Shown here: positions 57,624 through 64,000 of the stretch, in pieces | Numbering within the stretch: position 1 is the stretch's first letter | Layout of the letters: each line of letters opens with the position of its first letter | Assembly (NCBI RefSeq): GCF_016862435.1 | Contig: NZ_BOMY01000060.1 | Coordinates: 124,001-188,000 of the forward strand | Direction of reading: 5' to 3' | Length of the DNA: 64,000 bases | Source: Paractinoplanes tereljensis | GTDB taxonomy: Bacteria; Actinomycetota; Actinomycetes; Mycobacteriales; Micromonosporaceae | Position numbers and translations under genes: made by a program | Notes under the pieces: model-generated | Told to the model about the DNA's origin: nothing | Databases searched by the model: none | Seen by the model: only the letters and a program-made list of their open reading frames with translations

Positions 57624-59040
57624 GCGGAGCTTGGAAGCTGTCCATCACCTCGGTGAAGCGGGGCAGCTCGGACGCCCACGCGTTGGCCGGCACCTCCCAG
57701 CTGAACCAGTACACCTGCCCGCCCCGGTTGATCAGCCGCTGGATGCCGTGTATCTCCGACGGGCCGGTGACGGCGGTGTACTCCCAGTCGGCGCCGGCCG
57801 CGCCGGGACCCTGCTCGATCCGGATCCGCCGGTACCCGGGCACGCCCATGGACCTGAGCCGCTCCATCTCGGTCAGGGCCTCGATGAGGTTCGGCGGGGT
57901 GGGATGCAGCGGCTCGGCCCGCAGCCGGGGACCGTTCGGGTAGTCGGCGGCGGCCAGCCCGAGGCCGGACTCCTCGGCCTTCAGGTCCAACGGCAGCATC
58001 ACCCGCATGCCCGTCCCGCTGACATACCAGTACCAGCCCCGGGCCGGGGCGGCCGGGCTCGCCGCCACCGCCGGGGTGCCGGACCGGTCGTCCGGGCGCA
58101 GGACCACCACGGCGGCCGCCACGGCCAGGATCACGGCCAGCGCGGCGGCGAGGGCCAGCCCGCCCTTCCGGCTCGCCCGCCGGGCGCTCGGCTCCGGGTG
58201 CAGGTCGGGATGCGCGGCCGGCTGACCGGTCACCGACCGCAGGGCGGCCTCGACCATGGCCGGCTCGGGCCGGGCGGCCGGGTTACGGCGCAGCAGCGCC
58301 ACGATCAGCTCGGTGAGCGGCCCGGCCTGCCGCGGCGGCTCCGGCGTCTCCTCGGCCAGCGCCAGCAACGTCTCGGTGGTGCTGGCCCGCACGAACGGCG
58401 GCCGGCCCTCCACCGCGTGGTAGAGGGTCGCGCCCAGCGACCACAGGTCCGACTCGGGCAGTGCCACCCCGTCCAGCAGCCGCTCCGGGGCCAGGTATTT
58501 CGGCGAGCCGAGGACGATGCCGGCACCGGCCAGCGCGTGCACGCCCTCGGAAGTCACCGCCGGGCCGAAGTCGCTGAGCATCACCCGGCCGTCGGTCGCG
58601 ATCAGCACATTGGACGGTTTGATGTCGAGGTGCAGCAGGCCGGCCCGGCGCACCGCGAGCAGCCCCTCCAGCACGGCCAGGCCGATGCCGGCGACCCGGG
58701 CCGGCGGCAGCGGGCCGGACTCGTCGAGCACCTGCTGCAGCGACCGGCACGGCACGAACTCCATCACGATCCACGGCGCGTCGTCGGCCGGCAGCACGTC
58801 CAGCGTCCGGACCACGTTCGGGTGATCGACCAGGGTGAACGAACGGGCCTCCCGGGCCGTCCACACCCGGAACACGTCTTCCTCGTCCGGGCTCAGGCCC
58901 TCCGGCAGGGCGCACTTCTTGAGCGCCACCGCGGTGTCCTCGACCTCGTCGTGGGCAAGCCAAAGACGGCTCATCCCGCCGGTGGCGAGCGGGTGCAGAA
59001 CCCGGTACCGACCGGCGATGAGTTCCCCCACCGTCACCAT
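57613..59040 (-). CDS. Membrane Ser/Thr protein kinase (PknB-like)
   Basis: Eukaryotic-type kinase of 475 residues. Kinase domain (about 1-260): GRYRVLHPLATGGMSRLWLA (P-loop), VALKKCAL (catalytic Lys), GLLHLDIKPSNVLI (HLD in place of HRD; the catalytic Asp is kept), VMLSDFGPAVTS (DFG), APERLLDGVALPESDLWSLG. Then a single membrane helix (GLALAAALAVILAVAAAVVV) and an extracytoplasmic domain of about 150 residues with several Trp (GWYWYVSG, VYWFSWEVP), which may sense cell-wall or other ligands. ATG at 59040. Confidence 0.92.
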   Translation of the reverse strand: MVTVGELIAGRYRVLHPLATGGMSRLWLAHDEVEDTAVALKKCALPEGLSPDEEDVFRVWTAREARSFTLVDHPNVVRTLDVLPADDAPWIVMEFVPCRSLQQVLDESGPLPPARVAGIGLAVLEGLLAVRRAGLLHLDIKPSNVLIATDGRVMLSDFGPAVTSEGVHALAGAGIVLGSPKYLAPERLLDGVALPESDLWSLGATLYHAVEGRPPFVRASTTETLLALAEETPEPPRQAGPLTELIVALLRRNPAARPEPAMVEAALRSVTGQPAAHPDLHPEPSARRASRKGGLALAAALAVILAVAAAVVVLRPDDRSGTPAVAASPAAPARGWYWYVSGTGMRVMLPLDLKAEESGLGLAAADYPNGPRLRAEPLHPTPPNLIEALTEMERLRSMGVPGYRRIRIEQGPGAAGADWEYTAVTGPSEIHGIQRLINRGGQVYWFSWEVPANAWASELPRFTEVMDSFQAPPGG

Positions 59041-59167
59041 GTACGGGACGCTACTGCATCGATACACCGGGCTCGACCCGCTCGACCCGCGGGCGTATGG
59101 TCGGCGGCAGTCCATTGATCCATGGCTTCCTCTGATCCGTAAATCCTCCGGTCTTGGCGACGCGCAT

Positions 59168-60451
59168 ATGTGGAAACACGGCAAAGGTCAGCTCTGGCGG
59201 GTGCTGCCGCTCCTCTGCACCGGCCTGCTCTTTCTCACCCCCGTGCAGCCCCGGGTGCAGGTCGCGCACGCGGCATTGGCGCCCGCCGACCTGGCAATCC
59301 GGTTCGAGGCGCTGCTCGGGCAGCACTCCGTGCTCGCCGCCGACCTGATGCGCAGCCGCATCCGCGGCGACGACGACTTCGTGCAGGCCGCCAACACCGC
59401 CCTGGGCCGCAACACCAAGGACATGGCCGCCCTGGTCGGGCAGTTGTTCGGCACCGGGACGGCGGATAAATTCAGTCCACTGTGGTCGGAACACATCGTC
59501 GAGCTGGTCGCCTACGCCGGGGCGCTCGCCGCCCGCGACGACAAGGCAAAGGGCGACGCCCTGCACGAGCTCACCGAATATGAGGTGGAGCTGGGTGACT
59601 TCTTCGCGGGCGCGTCACACGGCCGGCTCAGCCCGGCGGCGGCCCGGCAGGCGGTGGTCGCGCATGTCGGACATCTGACAGGCCAGGCCGACGCGTACGC
59701 GGCCGGCGACTACGCCACCGCCGACGACCTCTACCGGATGGGCTACCAGCACACGTACGACCTGGGGCTCACCCTGGCCGAGGCGCTGCTGCCCGCCGCC
59801 GACGCCGCCACCCTGCGCGAGCCGCTGTGGCGGCTGCGGTCCCAGCTCGGCAAGCTGCTCGCCGAGCACGCGGTGCTGGTCGAAGACCTCACCCGGGCGG
59901 CCGTGACCAACACCCCCGACTTCGCCGCCTCCGGCGACATGATCAACGGCAACACCCGCGACCTGGCCGCGGCGATGGACACGCTGTTCGGCCCGGCCGC
60001 GGCCCGGCAGTTCCAGTCACTCTGGGCCGATCACGTCGAGCAGCTGGTGGCCTACGCCCAGGGCAACAAAGACTCCGCGCGTACGGCGATGGCCGGCATC
60101 GAACGCAAACTCGGCACCTTCCTGTCCGGCGCGACCGGCGAGCGCATCGCCACCGGCCGGCTCACCGCGGCACTCCAGCAGCACGACACGATGCTGATGC
60201 GGCACGCCGACGCGTACGCGGGCAAGGACTACGCCACCGCGCACGACGTCGCCTACCAGACCTACCAGGAGATGTTCGACCTGGCCCGAACGATGGCCGA
60301 CGCGTTCGGGGCAAGCGTGGCGGCGCGCCTGCCGCGAGGCGGGGCACAGACCGGCTACGGCGGAATGGCCACAGTCGTGGCAGCGCGGCCACAGACCGGC
60401 TTCGACGGGATGGCCACGGTCGTGGCGTCCTCCCCCAGACCGGGCCGCTGA
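59168..60451 (+). CDS. Secreted protein with two helical repeats
   Basis: Protein of 427 residues: signal peptide (LWRVLPLLCTGLLFLTPVQP, cleavage near AHAA), then two copies of a ~160-residue all-helical domain. Matching segments: LLGQHSVLAADLMRSRIRGD / LLAEHAVLVEDLTRAAVTNT; LGRNTKDMAALVGQLFG / INGNTRDLAAAMDTLFG; SPLWSEHIVELVAYA / QSLWADHVEQLVAYA; ADAYAAGDYATADDLY / ADAYAGKDYATAHDVA. His residues recur at set places and could bind metal or haem. It ends with a short repeat (QTGYGGMATVVA / QTGFDGMATVVA). No LPxTG sorting signal, though a sortase gene follows directly. Confidence 0.75.
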   Translation: MWKHGKGQLWRVLPLLCTGLLFLTPVQPRVQVAHAALAPADLAIRFEALLGQHSVLAADLMRSRIRGDDDFVQAANTALGRNTKDMAALVGQLFGTGTADKFSPLWSEHIVELVAYAGALAARDDKAKGDALHELTEYEVELGDFFAGASHGRLSPAAARQAVVAHVGHLTGQADAYAAGDYATADDLYRMGYQHTYDLGLTLAEALLPAADAATLREPLWRLRSQLGKLLAEHAVLVEDLTRAAVTNTPDFAASGDMINGNTRDLAAAMDTLFGPAAARQFQSLWADHVEQLVAYAQGNKDSARTAMAGIERKLGTFLSGATGERIATGRLTAALQQHDTMLMRHADAYAGKDYATAHDVAYQTYQEMFDLARTMADAFGASVAARLPRGGAQTGYGGMATVVAARPQTGFDGMATVVASSPRPGR

Positions 60452-61047
60452 TGCCGCCGTACGCCCGTATCCCGGCCCTCGCCGCGCTCACCCTGGGCCT
60501 GCTCGCCGGCCTGGGCAGCAGGCCGGCGGCCTCGGCGCCGGCGCCGTCCCCGTCCGCACCACCGTCGCCGCGGCCGGCCTTCCATGCGGACCGCACCTAC
60601 GACGCCGTCGCCGTGCCGGTCCGGCTGCGCATCCCCGCGCTGCACGTGGACAGCCCGGTGCAGACGCTCGGCCTGCGGGCCGACGGCACGATCGCGGTGC
60701 CGTCCCGCACCGACGTAGCCGGCTGGTACGACCAGGGCCCCCGTCCCGGCCAGCCCGGCCCCGCCGTGATCCTCGGCCACGTCGACTCGACCACCGGCCC
60801 GGGCATCTTCATCGGCCTGGCCGCCGTGCGTCCCGGCACCACCGTCCGGATCGACCGCTCCGACGGCACCTACGCCGCCTTCCGCATCACCCACATCTCC
60901 CGGGTGCCGAAGGTCGAGTTCCCCACCGACGTCGTCTACGCCCCCACCCTCGACCCCACCCTCCGCCTGGTCACCTGCGGCGGCAGCTTCGACCGGTCCC
61001 GCGGCAGCTACCGAGACAATGTCATCGCCTTCGCCGACCCCGCATAG
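60451..61047 (+). CDS. Class F (E/F) sortase
   Basis: Membrane/extracytoplasmic cysteine transpeptidase of 198 residues: signal or anchor (ARIPALAALTLGLLAGLGSR), Pro-rich linker, and the sortase beta barrel with VILGHVDSTTGPGIF (catalytic His), LRLVTCGGSFDRS (catalytic Cys in the TLxTC position) and GSYRDNVIAF (catalytic Arg). ATG shares a base with the stop of the helical-repeat gene. Its natural substrate in this operon is unclear because no canonical sorting motif was seen. Confidence 0.9.
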   Translation: MPPYARIPALAALTLGLLAGLGSRPAASAPAPSPSAPPSPRPAFHADRTYDAVAVPVRLRIPALHVDSPVQTLGLRADGTIAVPSRTDVAGWYDQGPRPGQPGPAVILGHVDSTTGPGIFIGLAAVRPGTTVRIDRSDGTYAAFRITHISRVPKVEFPTDVVYAPTLDPTLRLVTCGGSFDRSRGSYRDNVIAFADPA

Positions 61048-62170
61048 GGTCACCGCCGCCCTGACCGCGCTGGTAGCGGCCCTGCTGGCCGCCGCCCCAG
61101 CCCAAGCCGCCTTGCCAGCCCAGGCCGCCGTCCCACACCCACCAGCCGCCGCACGACTGGCGGTCGCCGCTCCGGCGGCGGGCGCCGAGGTGCTGCTGCC
61201 GCCCGCGGCTGCGCCGCTGCCGGTCGCCGGAGTGCTTTCCGGTGGCGGCGAAACCACGGTGGTGGTTGACCTGGCCACTCTCGCCGGGGCTGACCGGCGT
61301 TCGGCCCGGGTCACTGTGGACGGACACACCGTGGACGCCGACCTGCTGCCGGTGATGTCGGACGGCCTGAGCGTGGCGCTGGTGGTGGACGCGGCCGAGG
61401 CCGGCGCCGGGACGCTGCCCGCCTGGCTGAGTGCGGCCGCCCGCTTCGTACTGGAGGCGCCGATCGGCACCGACGCCGTGGTCGTCCCGGACCGGCGCCC
61501 GGCCGCCGCACTCACCGCACCGAAGCTCGGTGCGGCCGGCGTGGTGGAGGCGCTCGCCACCGTGCGCCCCGAAGGCGAAAGGGACACCGCCGCCGCACTC
61601 GCCCTGGCCCGCGGCCAGTTCCCACCGGCCGCGGCGGGCCGCCGGCTGGTGGTGATGTACACGTCGGCGCCGGCCGCCGGCGACGAGACGGCCGCGCGGG
61701 TCGCGGAGGAGTTCCGCCGCGACGGCACGATGCTGGTGGTGGTCGGCACGGCCGCGGCCGGCGATTACTGGTCGGCGGCGGCCACGGCCACCGGCGGCTT
61801 CTTCGCCCCGGTCGGCGAGCCGGTCGTGGTGCCCGCCCTGGACCAGGTCGAGTCCACCCTGCGCGACCGCTATCTGGTGCGCTTTCCCACCCCCGACGCA
61901 CTGCCCGCGCGAGCGTCGATCACCGTCGGCACCCTCACCGCCGAGACCATCCTGCCGGCCCCGGGTAACGCCAACCGGGGACGGCCGTTCGCCCGCACGC
62001 TGCTGATCGCACTAGCGCTGGCCGGCACGGCCGCCCTGGTCATCGTGCTGATAGCCCGCACCCGGCGGCCTCGCCCACCGGCCGGGCCACCCGGCTTGAC
62101 CAGCGTCTTCACCGGCCGAGCCACGGTGCCCGGCACCACCCGCGGACAAACCCGAGTGCCCTGGCTGTAA
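61019..62170 (+). CDS. Secreted, membrane-anchored vWA-like protein
   Basis: Protein of 383 residues: Ala-rich signal peptide (HRVTAALTALVAALLAAAPA), a vWA-like region (about 115-300: LSVALVVDAAEAGAGTLPAW, DTAAALALARGQF, AGRRLVVMYTSAPAAGDETA, DGTMLVVVGTAAAGDYWSAA), then a C-terminal membrane helix (LLIALALAGTAALVIVLIAR) and a basic tail. The MIDAS Asp-x-Ser-x-Ser reads VVDAAEA, so metal binding may be lost. It overlaps the sortase gene by 29 bases and ends the operon. Confidence 0.72.
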   Translation: MSSPSPTPHRVTAALTALVAALLAAAPAQAALPAQAAVPHPPAAARLAVAAPAAGAEVLLPPAAAPLPVAGVLSGGGETTVVVDLATLAGADRRSARVTVDGHTVDADLLPVMSDGLSVALVVDAAEAGAGTLPAWLSAAARFVLEAPIGTDAVVVPDRRPAAALTAPKLGAAGVVEALATVRPEGERDTAAALALARGQFPPAAAGRRLVVMYTSAPAAGDETAARVAEEFRRDGTMLVVVGTAAAGDYWSAAATATGGFFAPVGEPVVVPALDQVESTLRDRYLVRFPTPDALPARASITVGTLTAETILPAPGNANRGRPFARTLLIALALAGTAALVIVLIARTRRPRPPAGPPGLTSVFTGRATVPGTTRGQTRVPWL

Positions 62171-62173
62171 GCC

Positions 62174-62316
62174 GATAACCGGCCAACCACGGCCTCTGCC
62201 TGGCCAACCACGCGGCCCTGACTGGCCACGACCAACCCGGCCCATGCCTGGCCGGCCACGCAGCCTCAGACCGGCCACGACCAACCCGGCCCACGGCTGG
62301 CCGACCACGCAGCCTA
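62174..62316. repeat. 49-bp tandem repeat, three units
   Basis: Units of 48-49 bases with shared blocks GGCCACGACCAACCCGGCCC and TGGCCGGCCACGCAGCCT (variants GGCTGGCCGACCACGCAGCC and CTGGCCAACCACGCGGCC). The last unit carries the TAG stop of the minus-strand membrane protein gene, so the array again extends a gene end into the convergent gap. Confidence 0.85.
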
Positions 62317-62985
62317 TGACTCGTCGGCCTCGCGCTGGCGGCGGGACTGGTCGCGCACCCGGGACAGGGCCGAGTCCCACTCGTCCGGTGGGGCGTCCAC
62401 TTCGCGGCCGCCGGTGAAATAGTCGCCGTGCGAGATGATCGCGGACGCCAGCGCGACCAGCGCGGCCAGCGTCAGGAGCACCTGCGCGCCCTGGATGATG
62501 TCCTCGGCCCACGGGTACCACCCCGGGAAGAGCAGCTCTCGCACCGCCGGGACCCGATCGCCGATCGCCGAGCCGTGCAGCTGCTCGAAGTAGGCCGCTA
62601 CGGTGTGCGACTCGGTGGCGTCCGAGCCGACGCCCATGATTCCCAGCAGGAGAGTCAGCAATCCGCCACCGATCGCCCAGCTGCGAGCCCAGAGCCGGCC
62701 GCGCCGCAGCCAGATGCCAAGAATGGCGTAGGCGATGCAGAGGACCCCGAGAACGATCAGCTCGACGGCCCCCTCCCGGCCACGCAGTAAGGCGGGCGGC
62801 GTGATGCCGTACTCAGTGTTGATGCTGTCGAGCGCCGCGAGCAGGTGTTTCGACTCGGCGCTGCCCCACCATTGCAGTTCCAGGATGCCGTCGAGCACGA
62901 GCAGCAGCCCGACCGGCGCCAATGCCAGCGTCAGCCAGGCCGCCACTCGCACCACACGCGGCGTAGTCGTATCAATCCCCGTCAT
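62314..62985 (-). CDS. Hypothetical four-helix membrane protein
   Basis: Protein of 223 residues with four hydrophobic helices (about 12-32, 65-90, 98-118, 170-190), loops containing LQWWGSAESKH and WYPWAEDIIQG, and a charged C-terminal tail rich in Asp and Arg (EWDSALSRVRDQSRRQREAD). No family recognised. The ATG at 62985 starts the first helix region. Confidence 0.55.
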   Translation of the reverse strand: MTGIDTTTPRVVRVAAWLTLALAPVGLLLVLDGILELQWWGSAESKHLLAALDSINTEYGITPPALLRGREGAVELIVLGVLCIAYAILGIWLRRGRLWARSWAIGGGLLTLLLGIMGVGSDATESHTVAAYFEQLHGSAIGDRVPAVRELLFPGWYPWAEDIIQGAQVLLTLAALVALASAIISHGDYFTGGREVDAPPDEWDSALSRVRDQSRRQREADES

Positions 62986-63017
62986 GCCGGGGATGCTAGT
63001 CACGTCGCGCCGAGACC

Positions 63018-63476
63018 TCATCCCCAATTCTGCGGAGCGGGCTGCTTGGTGGCCGCGTTGATCCGATTGAAGAAGTTGGTGGTGGCGATCCACAGCACGA
63101 TGGCCGCGAGCTGCTTCTCGTTGTAGTGCGCGGCGGCCGCGGCCCAGATGTCGTCCGGCACCGGGTCGGGCCGGTCGGCCAGCCGGGTGGCCGCCTCGGC
63201 CAGGGCGAGCGCGGCTCGTTCGGCCTCGGTGAAATACGGCGTCTCCCGCCATACCGCCACCGCGTACAGCCGTTCCTCGGTCTCGCCGTTCTTGCGGGCG
63301 TTGCGGGCACCCGAGTCGACGCACGGGCTGCATCCGTTGATCTGGCTGGCCCGCAGGTGCACCAGCTCCAGGGTGGCCGGTTCGACGCCGGCCGAGTGGG
63401 CCTCCTTGTAGAGGAGGTTGATCGCCTTCACGGACTCCGGCAGCAGGTACGCCGGGTTCTCGATCCGAGCCTGCAT
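63018..63476 (-). CDS. Carboxymuconolactone decarboxylase/AhpD-family protein
   Basis: Peroxidase-like protein of 152 residues with the AhpD core: ELVHLRASQINGCSPCVDSG (redox CxxC), ARNARKNGETEERLYAVAVW. Such proteins are the standard partners of ECF41 sigma factors. The ATG at 63476 follows GGAGGGAGAA. Divergent from the sigma gene; an ECF41-type promoter lies 54-80 bases upstream. Confidence 0.9.
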   Translation of the reverse strand: MQARIENPAYLLPESVKAINLLYKEAHSAGVEPATLELVHLRASQINGCSPCVDSGARNARKNGETEERLYAVAVWRETPYFTEAERAALALAEAATRLADRPDPVPDDIWAAAAAHYNEKQLAAIVLWIATTNFFNRINAATKQPAPQNWG

Positions 63477-63494
63477 GATTTCTCCCTCCGGCGC

Positions 63495-63521
63495 CGTCAC
63501 ATCGGCGCGCTCTGTTCCGTC
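63495..63521 (+). promoter_or_regulatory. ECF41-type promoter for the sigma gene
   Basis: CGTCACA (63495-63501) and CGTC (63518-63521) with a 16-base spacer agree with the known ECF41 promoter pattern TGTCACA-N16-CGTC. It reads toward the sigma gene at 63558, suggesting autoregulation. Confidence 0.7.
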
Positions 63522-63529
63522 AAAGGGGT

Positions 63530-63556
63530 GACGAACCCGGGAAGGCGAACGTGACC
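63530..63556 (-). promoter_or_regulatory. ECF41-type promoter for the AhpD-like gene
   Basis: On the minus strand GGTCACG (63556-63550) and CGTC (63533-63530) are separated by 16 bases, again the ECF41 pattern, and point at the carboxymuconolactone decarboxylase gene starting at 63476. It lies next to the plus-strand promoter in the same 81-base gap. Confidence 0.7.
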
Positions 63557-63557
63557 A

Positions 63558-64000
63558 ATGTGGCATAGGACACAAAACGAACTCGCGGCCCACTTCGAGG
63601 AGAACCGGCCCCGGCTGCGCGCGGTGGCGCTGCGGATGCTCGGCTCCCCGGCCGAGGCCGACGACGCGGTGCAGGAGGCCTGGCTGCGACTCAGCCGCGC
63701 CGGCGACGGGGTGGACAACCTCAGCGCGTGGCTGACCACGGTCGTCGGCCGGGTGTGCCTGGACATGCTGCGGCAGCGCACCGCCCGCCGCGAGGACGAG
63801 TTCCCGGCGGAACCGCCCGCCGCCGGCGACGATCCCGAGCAGCAGGCGCTGCTGGCCGACTCGGTCGGGCTGGCGCTGCTGGTGGTCCTGGAGACGCTGA
63901 CCCCGGCCGAGCGGCTCGCGTTCGTGCTGCACGACCTGTTCGCCGTCTCGTTCGAGGAGATCGCCCCGATCGTCGGCCGCTCCCCCGACGCGGCCCGGCA
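63558..64000 (+). CDS. ECF sigma factor, ECF41-like, 3' part outside window
   Basis: RNA polymerase sigma factor; the first 147 codons are present and the gene runs off the right edge. Seen: region 2 (FEENRPRLRAVALRMLGSPA, EADDAVQEAWLRLSRAG, NLSAWLTTVVGRVCLDMLRQ) and region 4 start (ETLTPAERLAFVLHDLFAVS, FEEIAPIVGRSPDAAR). The DLFAVSFEEIA pattern and the AhpD-like neighbour are typical of ECF41, which also has a SnoaL-like C-terminal domain expected beyond the window. ATG at 63558. Confidence 0.88.
   Translation, partial: MWHRTQNELAAHFEENRPRLRAVALRMLGSPAEADDAVQEAWLRLSRAGDGVDNLSAWLTTVVGRVCLDMLRQRTARREDEFPAEPPAAGDDPEQQALLADSVGLALLVVLETLTPAERLAFVLHDLFAVSFEEIAPIVGRSPDAAR

Noticed and set aside
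57064..59118. A 684-codon plus-strand frame opposite rsmE and the kinase.
   Set aside because: Both genes on the minus strand have clear motifs; the plus-strand protein is an Arg/His/Gly-rich shadow.

Overview
The window is chromosomal DNA of a high-GC, filamentous-type actinobacterium. GC is very high throughout, GTG starts and ATGA/GTGA stop-start overlaps are common, iron-box and Zur-type operators are present, and conserved actinobacterial blocks occur (dgt, dus, glyS, znuA-znuC-znuB-smtB-zur, uppS-recO, era, ybeY-phoH, rsmE). Gene order and content fit the Micromonosporaceae (Actinoplanes-like); this assignment is inference from gene content only. I see no rRNA, tRNA, CRISPR array or prophage.

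Layout. 1-5.7 kb: the start of dgt, a chemoreceptor, a VOC protein, and a five-gene module alternating DUF4388 and Roadblock/LC7 proteins that ends at a strong terminator. 5.7-10.9 kb: DUF1269 protein with a tandem repeat grown from its own 3' end, MFS transporter without a normal start codon, DUF2786 protein, dus, a heptad coiled-coil protein, an XdhC-like protein. 10.9-17.5 kb: glyS and the zinc regulon (Zur box, znuA, znuC, znuB, smtB, zur). 17.5-21.7 kb: epoxide-hydrolase-like enzyme, then a TPP riboswitch controlling an ECF thiamine/HMP transporter (ykoE-ykoD-ykoC); the D/C gene junction is tandemly duplicated. 21.7-32.8 kb: accessory genes, namely two aldo/keto reductases, LysR, a DUF222-HNH (13E12-type) protein, three orphan genes lying between a methylenetetrahydrofolate-reductase-like gene and a decayed copy of its 3' end, a Tat-exported PHP hydrolase, a GDPD and a TetR with a perfect operator. 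33-45.8 kb: thiamine-binding protein, HAD, uppS, recO, DUF4097, thioesterase, GAF, acyltransferase, then the era-cdd-corC-ybeY-phoH block and a beta-lactamase-like/HIT pair. 45.9-57.6 kb: GH3 glucosidase; a siderophore-uptake set with two iron boxes, fused to a strikingly asymmetric ABC exporter pair and a 30-residue coupled small ORF; a SpeD-like/GNAT gene pair; rsmE. 57.6-64 kb: Ser/Thr kinase, a secreted helical-repeat protein-sortase-vWA-like operon, and an ECF41-type sigma factor divergent from its carboxymuconolactone-decarboxylase partner, with matching promoters in both directions.

How parts work together. Metal homeostasis is prominent: ZnuABC imports zinc under Zur, SmtB carries the alpha-5 zinc site, and the FecCD/FecE/binding-protein set imports ferric siderophore under an IdeR/DmdR-type repressor. 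Thiamine supply is covered by the riboswitch-controlled ECF transporter and by an MTH1187-type thiamine-binding protein. The most unusual genome-level signal is that short tandem repeats sit on stop codons at several gene ends, each built from the end of the flanking gene. The best candidates for undescribed biology are the SpeD-like plus acyltransferase pair, the GTPase-less DUF4388/Roadblock module, and the iron-regulated half-dead ABC exporter with its small ORF.
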